Source: Aphidius gifuensis
Taxonomy: Eukaryota; Arthropoda; Insecta; Hymenoptera; Braconidae
Direction of reading: 5' to 3'
NCBI RefSeq assembly: GCF_014905175.1
Contig: NC_057791.1
Location: 10,698,177-10,762,176, forward strand
Length of the DNA stretch: 64,000 bases
The notes below the pieces were generated by a model. That model had not been told where the DNA came from, searched no databases, and saw only the letters and a list, made by a program, of their open reading frames with translations. Shown here in pieces: positions 1 through 10,874 of the stretch. The position numbers were made by a program, and so were the translations under genes. The number at the start of each line of letters is the position of its first letter. The stretch's first letter is position 1.

Positions 1-929
1 TGACCTTGGTATTGTATTTGACAATAAGCTTCTATTTAACTCTCAAGTAGAGCAAGTTGTTAGATCTGCGATGTCATCTCTGGGTCTTGTTTTTCGTCTC
101 GCAAAATCTTTCAAAAATCGTACTACTATTAAGGCTCTATATAATTCATTTGTCAGATCAAGGCTGGACTATTGTATCTCTGTTTATTACCTACGTACTA
201 ATAAACAACTAGCATTATTTAACAAAGTTCAGAGAAGGTTTATGAAGTACTTACTTCATCGTACGCAAGCTTTGTCCTTTGATAGAGGGTGTGATGATGA
301 TACCTTGATTCGACTTGCGGACATGTCTAAAATTTCGGTTCATCGTGACACACTAATAATCATTTTTTTTATTAAACTTCTAACAGGTGTAGTTGACTGT
401 CCTGATCTCTTATCTAATGTTAGGATAAGGATTCTATCTACTAAATTACGTAGTGTGTCACCGTTCTACACCGCATCCGGATCATATGTGTCATCATCTC
501 AACCTCCGTTAACCAATATGATAAATACAGCTAATAACGTATGCAGACACACGTTACTATTCAATAAATTAATGTCGTTTGAATCAATTTCCCCCAAATT
601 TATTCTTGATTGTGTCAAAGCATCTCATAAGGAGTCTAAATACTAAATATTAAATATTAATAATTAACTATTAACTTTACGACACTACTCTCTAATTCTA
701 AGCATTTTTGTTTTAGTAATTATTAATTTCACGTATCATGTGATTATATGTATTTATGTATTTATGTATTATATATATTAGTTCATTACTGCATTGTAAA
801 ATAATATTTCCAATCTTATTATTGCTAAATTGTAGAATCCCTCTACGATTTTACTCTGTAACCCTTTTTATGGCTGTCAAGCCGCTGGGTACATCAAAAA
901 ATTAAATAAATAAATAAATAAATAAATAA
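1..929 (+). mobile_element. 3' end of a jockey-type non-LTR retrotransposon (LINE)
   Basis: The 3' part of a LINE: an RT C-terminal coding region (2-646), an untranslated region of about 250 bp, and a terminal run of AAATA units at about 904-929. A short-unit 3' tail after an RT ORF is the hallmark of target-primed retrotransposition. The 5' part lies outside the window, so completeness cannot be judged. Confidence 0.85.
2..646 (+). CDS. Reverse transcriptase C-terminal fragment (jockey-like LINE ORF2)
   Basis: Open from the window edge without a stop; the first in-frame ATG (71) is internal, so the gene starts upstream. The reading DLGIVFDNKL followed by SFVRSRLDYC matches the end of the jockey-clade RT (thumb and connection region), where a DLGV-FD-KL block and a R-LEY/RLDYC block are conserved. 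The product would copy the element's RNA at a nicked target. About 215 codons are visible with no catalytic motif, because the palm (YADD type) lies upstream of the window. No frameshift is seen here, so the copy may be fairly recent. It ends in TAA at 644-646, followed by the element's 3' UTR. Confidence 0.85.
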   Translation, partial: DLGIVFDNKLLFNSQVEQVVRSAMSSLGLVFRLAKSFKNRTTIKALYNSFVRSRLDYCISVYYLRTNKQLALFNKVQRRFMKYLLHRTQALSFDRGCDDDTLIRLADMSKISVHRDTLIIIFFIKLLTGVVDCPDLLSNVRIRILSTKLRSVSPFYTASGSYVSSSQPPLTNMINTANNVCRHTLLFNKLMSFESISPKFILDCVKASHKESKY

Positions 930-1080
930 TGTATTTAATTATTATAATCATTTCTACTCCATTTTAGCTCTATCAAAAAAAAAAAAAAAAAAAAAAACAA
1001 AATTATATTTCATGAAGTCCATCATGACTTCATCATGAATTCAGGATTGTTCACGTAGATGAATAATCATGATGAATTCA

Positions 1081-1842
1081 CACAGAAAAAACGTTCCCGC
1101 TGCAGGCACTGTCTATTAGACCGGTAATGGTAGTCCGTTACAGTAGCAGGATGTCCATGTAAATTCACAGTAAGCACCCGTATATTCTCGGTAAACTGTA
1201 CTGCTGATTTAGCAGTACTAAGCACTGCTGCGGCAACTGAATGCGCACATCTGTATGCGCGGTCATATACGGTTCACGACTTTGACATCACTTATAGGTT
1301 AGGATTAAAATTTAGAATTTTTTAAATGTTCAATTAAACATTTCTTTTAATGTTAAATTTTAAAAATTTTTTTCACGTTAAAAATTAAGTTTTTTACATT
1401 TTTAATTTACCGTGTAATATTATTTATATGCTATCATTATAGTTAATGCAATTTCTTCGTTTATTCAACAAGTTAATTTATTATTAGTACACGGTAAATT
1501 AAAAATGTAATTTTTTTTTTTTTTAATTCTATATTCAAATAAAATATATTTTTTTCAAATTCTTTATTCATATTTTTTTATAATATACAAGATTTCAAAA
1601 TCAATTCATATTCAATAATAACAGTAATATATATCTATATTTATTAATATCTAATATTAATAAAATAGATATATACATCATTTAATTTATCGAACGAGTC
1701 TTTACGTGTCATACAGCTATTCGTTGTACTGCTATTACGCCTGAACTCATCGACAGTAAAATGCCTGCAGCAGCAGTACATCGCTTCGCAGTCTACTTTA
1801 CTGCTATGGCACCGTGCCTGCAGCGGGAACGTTTTTTCAGTG
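1081..1842. mobile_element. Non-autonomous TIR element (about 760 bp)
   Basis: The left end CACAGAAAAAACGTTCCCGC (1081) is repeated as its reverse complement at the right end (to 1842), giving an inverted repeat of about 29 bp with one mismatch. A second internal inverted repeat pairs about 1396-1420 with about 1488-1512 (ATTTTTAATTTACCGTG-type). There is no ORF. CATGATGAA occurs at 1068-1076 and 1843-1851, but the left copy is 4 bp away from the TIR and the flanks are rich in CATGATGA, so the target duplication is uncertain. DNA-transposon MITE; superfamily not assigned. Confidence 0.7.
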
Positions 1843-3070
1843 CATGATGAAGCATACTTTTTTTACACGGGGTTGTACGATTAGAAATTGAAAAAAAAAA
1901 AATTGAAATCGTTCGTAAATTAATATAAAAATGAAAAAATGGAAGCAAAAAAGTTTTTTTCGAATTGAAAAATAAAGAAAAATTTATTTATTTGAATCAT
2001 TACCACTTTATAATCATGAAAATTCTATATAGCTAATGAGTAATGAAAGATAGGCTTTTTTTTTTTTCTCTAAAAGAATTTCACATAAACATTAAAAATT
2101 TTGTTTTTCAGATGAGCTAGGAAAAACCAGTATTATTTTTATATTAAATGATAGGAATCTCATTGGAAAATAATTTTATCGGTATACATTTATCAATATG
2201 AAGAGAAAAACAACGGAATTATTTCTTTTTTTCATATTTTTTTTATTTATCCAAATGTGAAAGAAAGTCTCGATTGAGCAATTGACGAGTGAACACTTAT
2301 TTTTGTTTAGTAAATATTGAGTTTTTCATTGTTTCAAAGGAAAATTTTTGAATACGTGTGAGTTTAGGTTTATGAGTATATGTTTGCATATGTTTTTTTC
2401 TTTACACACGTATACACAGAAAAGTGTTATTTTTCAGACTTCTTTCATCATTTTGAAAATAAAAAAGAAAAATGGCAGATGCACACTCTCTCCGAAGTTC
2501 TTAAAATAAAACTGGTATATACTCTTAAGTTACTAAAAATTCGATGTTTCCTAAAAAAAAATCAGGCTATAATCTCTGATTCATTGGAAGATATCACAAT
2601 CAAAAACTACACCCCAGCTATTAGAAACATGATAGAACCGAACAATATTTTTTTTGTTATAAAAATTTAGTAACAACCATTTATGTTTATATTTAAGTGA
2701 ACAAGACTTTGTTGACAAACTTGTCCATGAAACAACATACGTACAATTGACCCCTGAAAAAAGTCCTTATTTTTACTTTGTAAGTAATTCACAGTACTTA
2801 CCTACTTACAAATTTTCTAAAGAGAGAATAGTTGAATCATGTGTTATACAAATAAACAGATAAGTAAGCAATAGTGGAAATATCAAAATTATTTCATGTA
2901 TTAAAATAGTAAATAACAATTACTACCAAAATAGTACAACAATAATAATGAATATATCAATACAAAATGATAATCGAGTATTTAATCGCTAAATATTATC
3001 AACATTAAGTTATTTTATCGTACAAGCTCAATATATTCAAGATGTATTTTTTTCAAAGTAAAATACAATT
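1843..3070. other. AT-rich intergenic stretch, nothing recognised
   Basis: Homopolymer-rich sequence with T and A runs. The only ORF of note (2380-2670, 96 codons) has biased AT-driven composition and no recognisable motif, so it is not called as a gene. Confidence 0.5.
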
Positions 3071-3700
3071 ACACAGTAAAAAATAGTTGGTAAAATTAAC
3101 AAATTCAGTTTGTTAATTTAGGTCCACCAACAAAACGTTTGTTAATTTAACAAACATTTTATTTGTTAAATTAGGTCTACAAATAACTGTTTGTTAATTT
3201 TACAAATTTTTGTTTGTAAAATGAAATTTACAAACAGCTGTTTGTTAATTTTACAAATACTTTTTGTTAAATTTTTTTTTTTTTGTGCAAGCAAAAAAAT
3301 AAATGTCTATTCATTTATATAATATTTTTTGATACGTCAATTTTATTATTTTTTCAAATATTCTACTTATTTTTACATTAAATCTTCATTTATATATGCT
3401 TCGAGCCAATTTAACACAAAAAAATTTGTAAAATTAACAACCGGAGTTTGTAAAAACATTTTACAAATTTTTTGTTGGTAAAATTAACAAACAGAGTTTG
3501 TAAAATTAACAAACAGAGTTTGTAAAATTAACAAACGGAGTTTGTAAAAATATTTTACAAATTTTTTGTTTGTAAAATTAACAAATAAAACTTGTCAAAA
3601 GATTTAACAAATTTTTTTTTGTTAAATTAACAAACAAAAATTTGACAAACGACTAAAGTCTACAAATTACAAACGAATTACCAACTTTTTTTTACTGTGT
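3071..3700. mobile_element. TIR element made of TTTGTAAAATTAACAAA-type repeats
   Basis: The ends are ACACAGTAAAAAATAGTTGG (3071) and its near reverse complement ending TTTTTTTTACTGTGT (3700). The interior is almost wholly short units of the form (T)TTGTAAAATTAACAAA. Each unit is itself close to palindromic, so the whole 630-bp block could fold many ways. ACAAT lies next to both ends (3065-3069 and 3701-3705), offset by one base on the left. Non-coding. Probably a MITE whose interior expanded by tandem duplication. Confidence 0.7.
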
Positions 3701-4099
3701 ACAATAGTAGATATTTGTGATTACTAATGAATGTGAATATTTATATGAAAAATTATTCAAAACTAAGTGTAGCGATACTTTTGCAGTATTAGCACAATAA
3801 GTACTTAAGCTTACGAACTAAAAAAAAAAAAAGTAAATGCAAACATGAATAGTATACTATTACACTATTATCTATTGATATATTTTTCAATTTATATGCA
3901 TTGAAGTATATATATTTATTTTCTATTGCTCCAAAAATATGAACCAAAATTATATGTATAACAACATATATATAATTATATGTATAACAGCATATTTCTT
4001 CAAATGCAGGCATGTTTAAAATTTGCTGTCTTTCTTTTTCAGGATCTATTTCAGTGATTATTGTCATCACAACAAAAAAAAAAAACAACGAAAAACAGG

Positions 4100-4510
4100 A
4101 CCTGATCATGATATCCTGATTTCAAATCCATTCCGGATCCAGATTTTGGATCCGAAATGGATCAGGATGGTAATGTTTTTTGGTAAGGTTCGGATCCGGA
4201 ATGGATCAGGATACCTGATCAGGCTGTAGTAAAGATACATGATCCATAATGGATCCAGAATCTGGATTCAATCCTGGTCACGATACATGATCCGAAATGG
4301 ATCACGATAGATTATCAAGACCAGATGCAGATTCTGGATCCGAAATGGATCAGGATGGTAATGTTTTTTGGTAAGGTTCGGATTCGGATTGGATCAGGGT
4401 ACCTGATGTCGTCTTCAGGATAACGTAAGGATACATGATCCAAAACGGATCCGGGATCTGGATCCAATCCTGATCAGGATACATGATCCGAAATGGACCA
4501 GGGAACATTT
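4100..4510. repeat. GATCC-rich tandem repeat, period about 188 bp
   Basis: Two copies of a block with GGATCCGAAATGGATCAGGA followed by TGGTAATGTTTTTTGGTAAGG start at 4148 and 4336. Between them, and after them to about 4510, are many diverged units of the GATCCxxAATGGATC type, which are palindromic at their core. Satellite-like and non-coding; it lies 120 bp left of the Helitron 5' end. Confidence 0.7.
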
Positions 4511-4869
4511 GCAGTTGAGCGGACTCAGTTGTTTCTATGCTATATGCTAAATTCTAATGACACGTCATCATGTGGTGTTATTAACAAAAAAAAAAAACAA
4601 TGAAATTTTTAATTGGAGAAAAAATTAATCTATATAATAAAAAGACATGACCGGATCCTTGGAAACGCAGTTTTACGCAAACTATCGGTCCGATTTACAT
4701 GAAATTTAACTTAGATATTCAGTTTGAGTTCAGGAGGGTTTAAGTCAACGAAAATATCACCCAGGTTACTTTTTACGATCACCAGGAGGTCAAAATGATC
4801 TTTCTATTTTTCTTCGAGATTTTTCTTATTATGTTAATATTATTTTAACTAAAAATTATATTTTTCCAA

Positions 4870-5220
4870 AAAGGGGATATTAAAAATATTACATTAGTTT
4901 GTATTGCTGGCTTCTGGTTTCCCAGGATATGGAAATTGAATTTATTATCATCTCCTGGGTTTTTTTTGATTAAACAGTATATTTTATCGAGAACTGAATT
5001 TAGAATAATATTGTATTATTTTATAATGTTGGTTTTCGGTTCACCAGGATGTAGAGATTCGATTCTTTCATCATCTCCTGGGTTTTTTTTCGATTAAACA
5101 GTATATTTTATCGAGAATTAAAATTAGAAATATTGCATTATTTTATAATGTTGGTTTTCGGTTCACCAGGATGTAGAATCAACTCCTGGGGTTTTTTTTT
5201 TATCAAATCAGATTTTTTAT
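4870..5220. repeat. Tandem repeat of about 123 bp inside the Helitron, three copies
   Basis: The phrases GTATATTTTATCGAGAA, TTATAATGTTGGTTTTCGGTT and ATCATCTCCTGGGTTTTTTT recur at spacings of 122-124 bp (for example 4977/5101 and 5028/5150). The third copy is truncated and shortened by an internal deletion. Non-coding. Confidence 0.75.
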
Positions 5221-5309
5221 CAGAATTATAATTAATACCTAAATTAAATTGATTGTGTGATAAATCAACCAGTATAAGGTTTTATTTATTATGCATTGAT
5301 AATTGATAG

Positions 5310-5565
5310 AGATGTAAGACAAGTTTGGCAAATATAATCCAAAGATCTAATAATGCCGTGATATGCACAATGAGTGAAAAAAGGTTCTGAATTACAATTA
5401 TTTGAATGATCTCTTTGTAAATTCAAAATCTTATTTAAGTTGGTTAATGTCAATATTAGGGATCATAGATTGACAGAAAGAACATACAATTACATGTTCG
5501 GATAATGACATGGTTAATTTCCCTTTTTCACATATGAAACAAAGAAAATCATTACGTACCCTGGT
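5310..5565 (-). pseudogene. Truncated duplicate of the captured ORF's second exon
   Basis: On the minus strand this segment is clearly related to 6080-6340: the same order of codons for the CxxC-containing region and the later C-x2-C/H-x3-C-like part, with substitutions and small indels. It stops where a CCGGA-rich block begins (about 5570). A second, older or degraded copy of the two-exon ORF at 6052-6625, kept within the same Helitron. No product expected. Confidence 0.6.
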
Positions 5566-5750
5566 AGAAATAATCTCTCCGGATTTCCTGGATTTTTCCG
5601 GACTTACTCCGGATTTCTCCGGACTTAATCCGAATTTCTCTGGATTTTCTACGTAATTGAGACTTCCGGAGATATTTACGGAGTAATCTTCAGACTATTT
5701 CTATAATATCTCCGGATTTTGTCCGGAATTTTGACTTAAAAAAACAAACA
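5566..5750. repeat. TCCGGA-rich block related to the MITE at 8938
   Basis: It starts CCTGGTAGAAATAATCTCTC and continues with repeated TCCGGATTT/TCCGGACTT units, partly in inverted orientation after about 5660. The left edge resembles the left TIR of the MITE at 8938-9138 (CTGGTGGAAATATTTCTCCG), so it is probably a diverged relative. The right boundary is unclear. Confidence 0.45.
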
Positions 5751-5929
5751 CAAAAAAATGGATAAAATTAAACTATAAATTCTTTGAAAATAATTTACCA
5801 TTTATTTATTTTATTTATTTATTTATTTTCAATTGTGTATACCAATTATGTATCTTAACTTTTCTCGAATCTTGCTTGGCAACAGAAAATCAACATTATA
5901 AAAAAAACAATTGAAAGCTGAAAGTATAT

Positions 5930-7400
5930 TTCGAATTACTTACATTCAGGTCTATTTGGAAATATGAACATAATGAATTTTTTGATTCAAGTTTTGATGT
6001 AAGAATATAGGTAGAGAATAAAAACCAAGGTATTTGATGTATTTATTATATTTATTCTATTTGGTAAGAGTTATAAGTAAGACAGGGAAAGTAATCCAAA
6101 CATTTAAGAATGCCGTTATCTAATAAATAACTGAACCAAGTTTCAAAATTACAATTACTCAAATGTTCTCTTTCTAAACTTAGAATTCCATTTCGAAGTC
6201 GATTTATATCAATATTAGGAATCTTCAAATGACAAAAAAAACATATATTGGCATTTTCGGATAATGACATCGTCAATTTTCCTTTTTCACATATCAAACA
6301 AGCAAAATCATTACGTACACTTTCATTAATCATCTCCAGTAATCTGATTGGCTCTGCAAGAAATGAAATAATGTTGAATCTAGAAATAATCTCTTTCATA
6401 AAAGAATAAAAACATACCTGTTTTATCGAATGAGAATTCCTGTTCATATTCTGAAATCTTTATTTGATCCAATTGGATACTGCGGTTATTCGCAATTGAA
6501 AAAAATTTTTTCTTCAAAATGTCGAAAAGCATTTTATATGAAATTTTTTTTTTCGAATGTTTATCAATGACTTTCAAAGATATATCATCGAATTTGAATA
6601 AAGCATATCTATTATCGCAACATGTCTAATTTAAAGGAAAGAAATTATTAATAAATGTTAAAAACAATAATAAAAATATTATAAAAAACAAACTTTGAAA
6701 ATTTGGCGATTCATGATGTGTATAAAACGTCAATTATGTATCCTAATCTTTCTCAATTCATAAACTTTCCTTGGCAACGAGAATCAACAACATTAAAAAA
6801 AAAACAAAAAAAATTCAAAGAGAAAAAAAAAACAAAAAACAATTGAACGTTGAAATTAAAATTTATTCAAAACAAATTATAATGGAACACCCGAACAAAA
6901 ATTAACGTTAGCAACATATTTGCCCTCTCTTATAATTACCGATGACAATTTTATTTTTCAGTCAAGAAGAAAGTTTTAACTTTTTTTCGAGTTACTTACA
7001 TTCAGGTCTATTTGAAAATATAAACATAATAAATTTTTTTTCGTTGATGTTCAGAATTTACGATGATAAAAAATTGAAAATATTTCCTGATGTACTAAGA
7101 GTGTTAAAAAAAAGCTGAATACTTTGGTTTACTGGAAAATATGATCGCTGTTGATGAGATGAATAGAATATTTTTGGATTTACAAAAAATTTTGAAAAAT
7201 TCCAACATTTTAATGGAGGTTATTAAGTTGACATATTTTATCTTTCTTATAATTACCGATGACAAACGTTATTTTTATAATGTGAGGGTTACAACTATAT
7301 TTCGAGTTACGTACATTTATGTTTATTTGGAAATATGAACATAATAAATGATTTTTCCTTGATGTTCAGAATCTATGATAATAAAAACTTAAAAATATTC
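5930..7400. repeat. Dispersed internal repeat, three copies within the Helitron
   Basis: The phrase TTACTTACATTCAGGTCTAT (or TACGTACATTTATGTTTAT) followed by TTGGAAATATGAACATAATRAATTTTT occurs at about 5937, 6994 and 7308. The latter two copies are preceded by a shared TCTTATAATTACCGATGACAA block. This shows that segmental duplication built up the element's interior. The remaining 6630-7608 sequence is AT-rich; the small ORF at 7141-7338 lies within this repeat and is not supported as a gene. Confidence 0.6.
6052..6625 (-). CDS. Two-exon cysteine-rich ORF captured in the Helitron
   Basis: On the minus strand, exon 1 (6625-6418) and exon 2 (6353-6052) are joined by a 64-nt intron with canonical ends: donor CAG|GTATG at 6417, acceptor TTTCTTGCAG ending at 6354. 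Exon 1 itself follows an acceptor-like TTAAATTAG. The joined frame is open for 170 codons and ends in TAA. No start codon is needed in exon 1, so it looks like the last two exons of a longer gene. The product has a CLIC...CFFCH...HLSNC cysteine/histidine series in exon 2 that could bind zinc, and a basic stretch in exon 1. I do not recognise the family. A partial second copy lies at 5310-5565. Open frame plus intact splice sites suggest recent capture from a host gene; expression is unknown. Confidence 0.55.
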
Positions 7401-7608
7401 CCTGATGTTCCAAGTTCAAAAAAAGGTGAATTGGATATTAGAATAATTACATCTATTGGAAAATATTTTTTTTAGAAAATTTTCATTGATTTAATAATTT
7501 TATTCTTATTTGAAGTAAGCTGTATGTTTTTAAAAAAAAGACAATCATTTGAATTGCATAAAATTATCTCTTATAACTGACATGTCATTTTACAAATAAG
7601 TGATTAAT

Positions 7609-8144
7609 ATGCCGAAAAGAAAACAAAATATTGGAAGAAAAACATTATTAGGAAAAAGATTAAAAAGATACAAAGATCCACATGATTAAATTCAAGAAGA
7701 TGATGATGAACCACGAGAAGATGTACAAACATCAACGTTAGATAAAATTCATAAACAGAAAAGTGAACGTACACAACGAAGACATTCTAAAATGAAAAAA
7801 AAATTCGAAATGAAAGCTTTCAATTAAAGTCATGTAGTTCAGTAGTTGCGGTAAAGTATATATTAAAATATATACACAAAGGGAGTGATCAAGCTATTTA
7901 TTTAATAGAAAATAAAAATAATAATGAAATTAACGAATATCAATCAGGAAGATATATAAGTAGCAATGAGGCAGTTTGGCTGATACTAGGTTTCAAAATA
8001 CATAATCGATATCCAAATATTCAACATTTGCACGTTCATCTCGAAAATGGACAACGTGTTTATTTTTCAAATCAAAATATAGAAGAAAAAGTTGAAAAAC
8101 CACCTGAAACCTGGTGGATCCACCAAGTGATAACGAGTCTTTAA
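7609..8144 (+). pseudogene. Helitron Rep/helicase polyprotein remnant
   Basis: Starts at ATG 7609 with MPKRKQNIGRKT, the type of basic start common to Helitron replicase proteins. The frame has one internal stop at 7687 and ends at 7827. A shifted frame then runs from about 7800 to 8144 with AVKYILKYIHKG, a tract containing the GRYISSNEAVWLILGF block, and HLENGQRVYF. These are typical of the Helitron helicase-like N-terminal domain, just before the helicase. In family proteins this segment follows the HUH endonuclease motifs. The HUH motif and the whole SF1 helicase are missing, so the gene is internally deleted and frameshifted. The stretch 8145-8553 is AT-rich and leads to the 3' hairpin. 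Confidence 0.8.
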
Positions 8145-8937
8145 ATATATTTTTATATTATACTAAGTGGTAAAAATACATTATGAATTCGAAAAAACTG
8201 TCCAATTGTATTTGTCTAGGAACTTTTGACTTTTTTATTTTCAATAGCCTTATCGATATGGGATTAATATATTACTAACCATAACCGTAACCAGCCCCAA
8301 CGGTATTAATATTTGAAACTTACCTGTATATATTTTATTATACAATATAATATTTGTATGTATTCTATATGTATATTATATATATTTGTATATATATTTG
8401 TATACTTTATACATGTATACATGTGAAATGTTTTTTTCGTTGAATTATTTGTGTTTCTGTTGCTAAGAAGAAAAATAACGATAATAAAAAAAAAAAAGAA
8501 TAAAACATATTGACATAAGCATTACCCCGGCAACGCCGGGTCCGGCCTACTAGTTTATAAATAATATTTGACGATGCCTAATAGAATGCTTGAGGCCAGC
8601 CCGCGGATACGAAATCCATTAAGAGCCTTATTTGATTTGTACTAATTTTTAATAATGTCAACAATTATTTTATTTACACGTTATTGAAAGGTGGAGGACA
8701 GGTTAATTTTTTTTCAAATTGACTCGGAATCATAAAAAAGTTGCTAAATGATCAGAATTATTTTGTATTAATTTGTGCTATTAACATCGGAATTATTCAT
8801 CTGAAGAATAACGACAAAAAAAAAAAAAAAAAAAAGTTACTCCAAAAAATGTTTACACAATATACAGAGGCATGATGCTTTAAATGATGAATCCTTTTTC
8901 TATTTATTTCCTATCTATTTTAAAGAAAAGAGCAATT

Positions 8938-9138
8938 CTGGTGGAAATATTTCTCCGGCATTACTCCGTTTTTGATCCATTTTTTGAGAAATTACTCTGG
9001 CATGAGATCAATGCTGGATTTTTATCTCCTTCATTGATCTCATGCCGAAATAATTTTGCCGGTACTAATTTCATGCCGACGAAATTACTCCAGCATCAAT
9101 CTCATGTCGGAGGAATGCAGGAGTAATATTTCCACCAG
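8938..9138. mobile_element. Short MITE (201 bp) with 30-bp TIRs
   Basis: The left end CTGGTGGAAATATTTCTCCG and the reverse complement of the right end (CTGGTGGAAATATTACTCCTG) match over about 30 bp with few mismatches. The interior carries further inverted CTCCGGCAT/ATGCCGGAG-like words. The overlapping 80-codon ORF (8884-9126) is a by-product of this palindrome, not a gene. A relative lies at 5566. Confidence 0.75.
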
Positions 9139-10470
9139 GAAAAAGCTACAACTTGTATCAATAAAATAAAAAGTTACACCTCAATAACAATAACATAGAT
9201 TGTGAATTAAAATTTTTTAGCTCACGTCTTTCTCATCAAAAATAATAAAAAATTATTTAAAATTTTACAAATATTTTTTATTGACGGCACTATGCAACTG
9301 TTAATAAATAATTGTCGTTCAACAATTTTTTTTTCATCTATCGTCGAGTAAACTATTTTTTGTTAATAATATTAAAGTACGAATCCTGCTTTCATTGATT
9401 CAAATAAGCTCATGACTTTTTTTTCGAGAATAAAGAAAAAAATTATCTATCATTATTTATTATCCGAGGAACAATTTTTTTCTATTCTTTTCCATTGAAG
9501 GACAAATTCTGTTATTATTAATACAAATTAACCCATGACTTTTCCTTTAAGCGTAAAACAAATCATTTAATAACATTTATTTTTTGAGGCACCATAGAAT
9601 TGTTAATAAAAAATTACATGACACTCAAAATGATAGAATAATCCTTTTAAATAATTTCTTTTTTATCTTTGGAGAAAAAAACGTTGGCTGATAATAGCAG
9701 AAATCGTACTTCAGTGGAAAATGATATGAAAATAATTGTTAATTAACCTCGAACAATATTGTTAACATTTATTTACAAATATTGTTGAATAATTTTTTTT
9801 TTTCTTCTTGAAGAGAATATCGTGAGTTTATTTAAGCCAATGAATGCAGGTTTCGTACTTCAATAATGATTGAATAAAAAAATCTGATTAATCCAAAATT
9901 TTAATTAACAATACTTCGTTATTGTTAATTATGTACAAATCTTGATTTCATTCTTACAGGTTCGCGTGCCCTATTTAAAAATGAATCTATCTTTTTTTTT
10001 CTGTTTGGATGTAGTTTTTTCGTTATTTTTTTATTTATAACACATTAACTATTCTTTTATTTATAACAATTCAATTAAATATTGGTAAATCATTTGAAGG
10101 TTATGGGCATTAATATTTTTTGACAGATATGAGATGTTGTTATAATCACATATGTTAACACACACATACATATATGTATATACAATTAGCGCCACCTATA
10201 TCAATTTATACGACATGCACGTGACCTTCTAATACCCCAATCAGATTCCAGTAAATTCAAAAATGAGGCGCTAAGTTTGAAAAATGAAGCGCCAAGTTCA
10301 AATTTGGATGCGCACGCAGAATGCGACGCCATGACATGACTGCTTTTTTTTCTTAAGGATTTTCTCTTATAACATATCGTGGTTAATATATGACGAATGT
10401 ATAAACGTTACATTATGAAACTGACCTAAACCTGAACCTAAAAATTCTGCTCTTAAACCTGACCCAAATT
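9139..10470. other. AT-rich stretch with very diverged tandem units
   Basis: Phrases such as CATGACTTTT(T/C), GTACTTCA and GTTAATAAATAATT/ATTGTTAATAAAAAATT recur roughly every 110-230 bp between 9270 and 9910, suggesting an old tandem array. The stretch from 9910 to 10470 shows no feature I can support. No coding signal. Confidence 0.35.
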
Positions 10471-10476
10471 AATTTA

Positions 10477-10553
10477 CAGTGACCGGGTCTCGAACCCTCG
10501 AACGCGGAATTAAAAATATGGGGGCGAGGCTCTACCCACTGAGCCATTCTGAC
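10477..10553 (-). repeat. tRNA-like block (SINE head or tRNA pseudogene)
   Basis: On the minus strand TGGCTCAGTGGG matches the pol III A box consensus and GGTTCGAGACC matches the B box, spaced as in a tRNA. The T stem pairs only partly (GAGGG against CCCGG) and no sound acceptor or anticodon stem forms, so this is not a working tRNA. Most likely a tRNA-derived SINE remnant. The flanks 10554-10680 are AT-rich. Confidence 0.6.
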
Positions 10554-10803
10554 AAACGATACTCGGGAAGATTTTTTCATTCTTATGAATTAATAAATAA
10601 TAAATAAATAAGTTAGCAGATAAATAAACAAAAAATATAGATAAATAATAATTAACTATTAAAAATATAAAGAAAAAATCAAAACATAAAATAATTAGAT
10701 TTTTTGTACGTGTTCAGTCTGGAAAATATAGGAATTAATAAAAAATGAATTGACGCATAGAAGGACGTCGGAGTTAATTTGATGAAACTTAGAAAAAGTA
10801 AGA

Positions 10804-10874
10804 AGCCCTGTGGTCTAGTGGTCAAGGCGTTTGCCCGGAAAGCAAAAGACCCGGGTTCGATTCCCGGCGGGGGA
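10804..10874 (+). repeat. tRNA-like block with good A and B boxes
   Basis: A box TGGTCTAGTGG, B box GGTTCGATTCC. The anticodon arm TTTGC-CCGGAAA-GCAAA has a perfect 5-bp stem, and the T arm CCGGG-TTCGATT-CCCGG is perfect. The acceptor stem pairs at only about 5 of 7 positions, and position 33 of the loop is C instead of the near-universal U. The variable region is short, so the GGA triplet in the loop would not fit a real tRNA-Ser with its long arm. Probably a tRNA-derived SINE head. ORFs on both strands here are by-products of the tRNA-like sequence. Confidence 0.6.

Larger units (their letters stand above)
4629..8553 (+). mobile_element. Helitron, complete ends, coding region decayed
   Basis: The 5' end is TCTATATAATAAAA (4629), the usual TC(T)ATAT start. 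The 3' end has a GC-rich hairpin CCCGGC-AAC-GCCGGG (8526-8540), nine bases, then CTAG (8550-8553). The flanks are A on the left and T on the right, the expected insertion between A and T without target duplication. The element is about 3.9 kb. It contains a 124-bp tandem repeat, two related minus-strand gene pieces, three copies of a short non-coding repeat and, near the 3' end, a broken Rep/helicase N-terminal piece. It cannot encode a working transposase, so it must have moved in trans or decayed after insertion. Confidence 0.88.

Noticed and set aside
2380..2670. Small secreted protein gene with Phe-rich start
   Set aside because: Composition follows T runs; no cleavage-site pattern, conserved motif or splice context supports it.
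10804..10874. A functional tRNA gene (GGA in the loop)
   Set aside because: The acceptor stem pairs poorly, position 33 is C, and a real tRNA-Ser would need a long variable arm.
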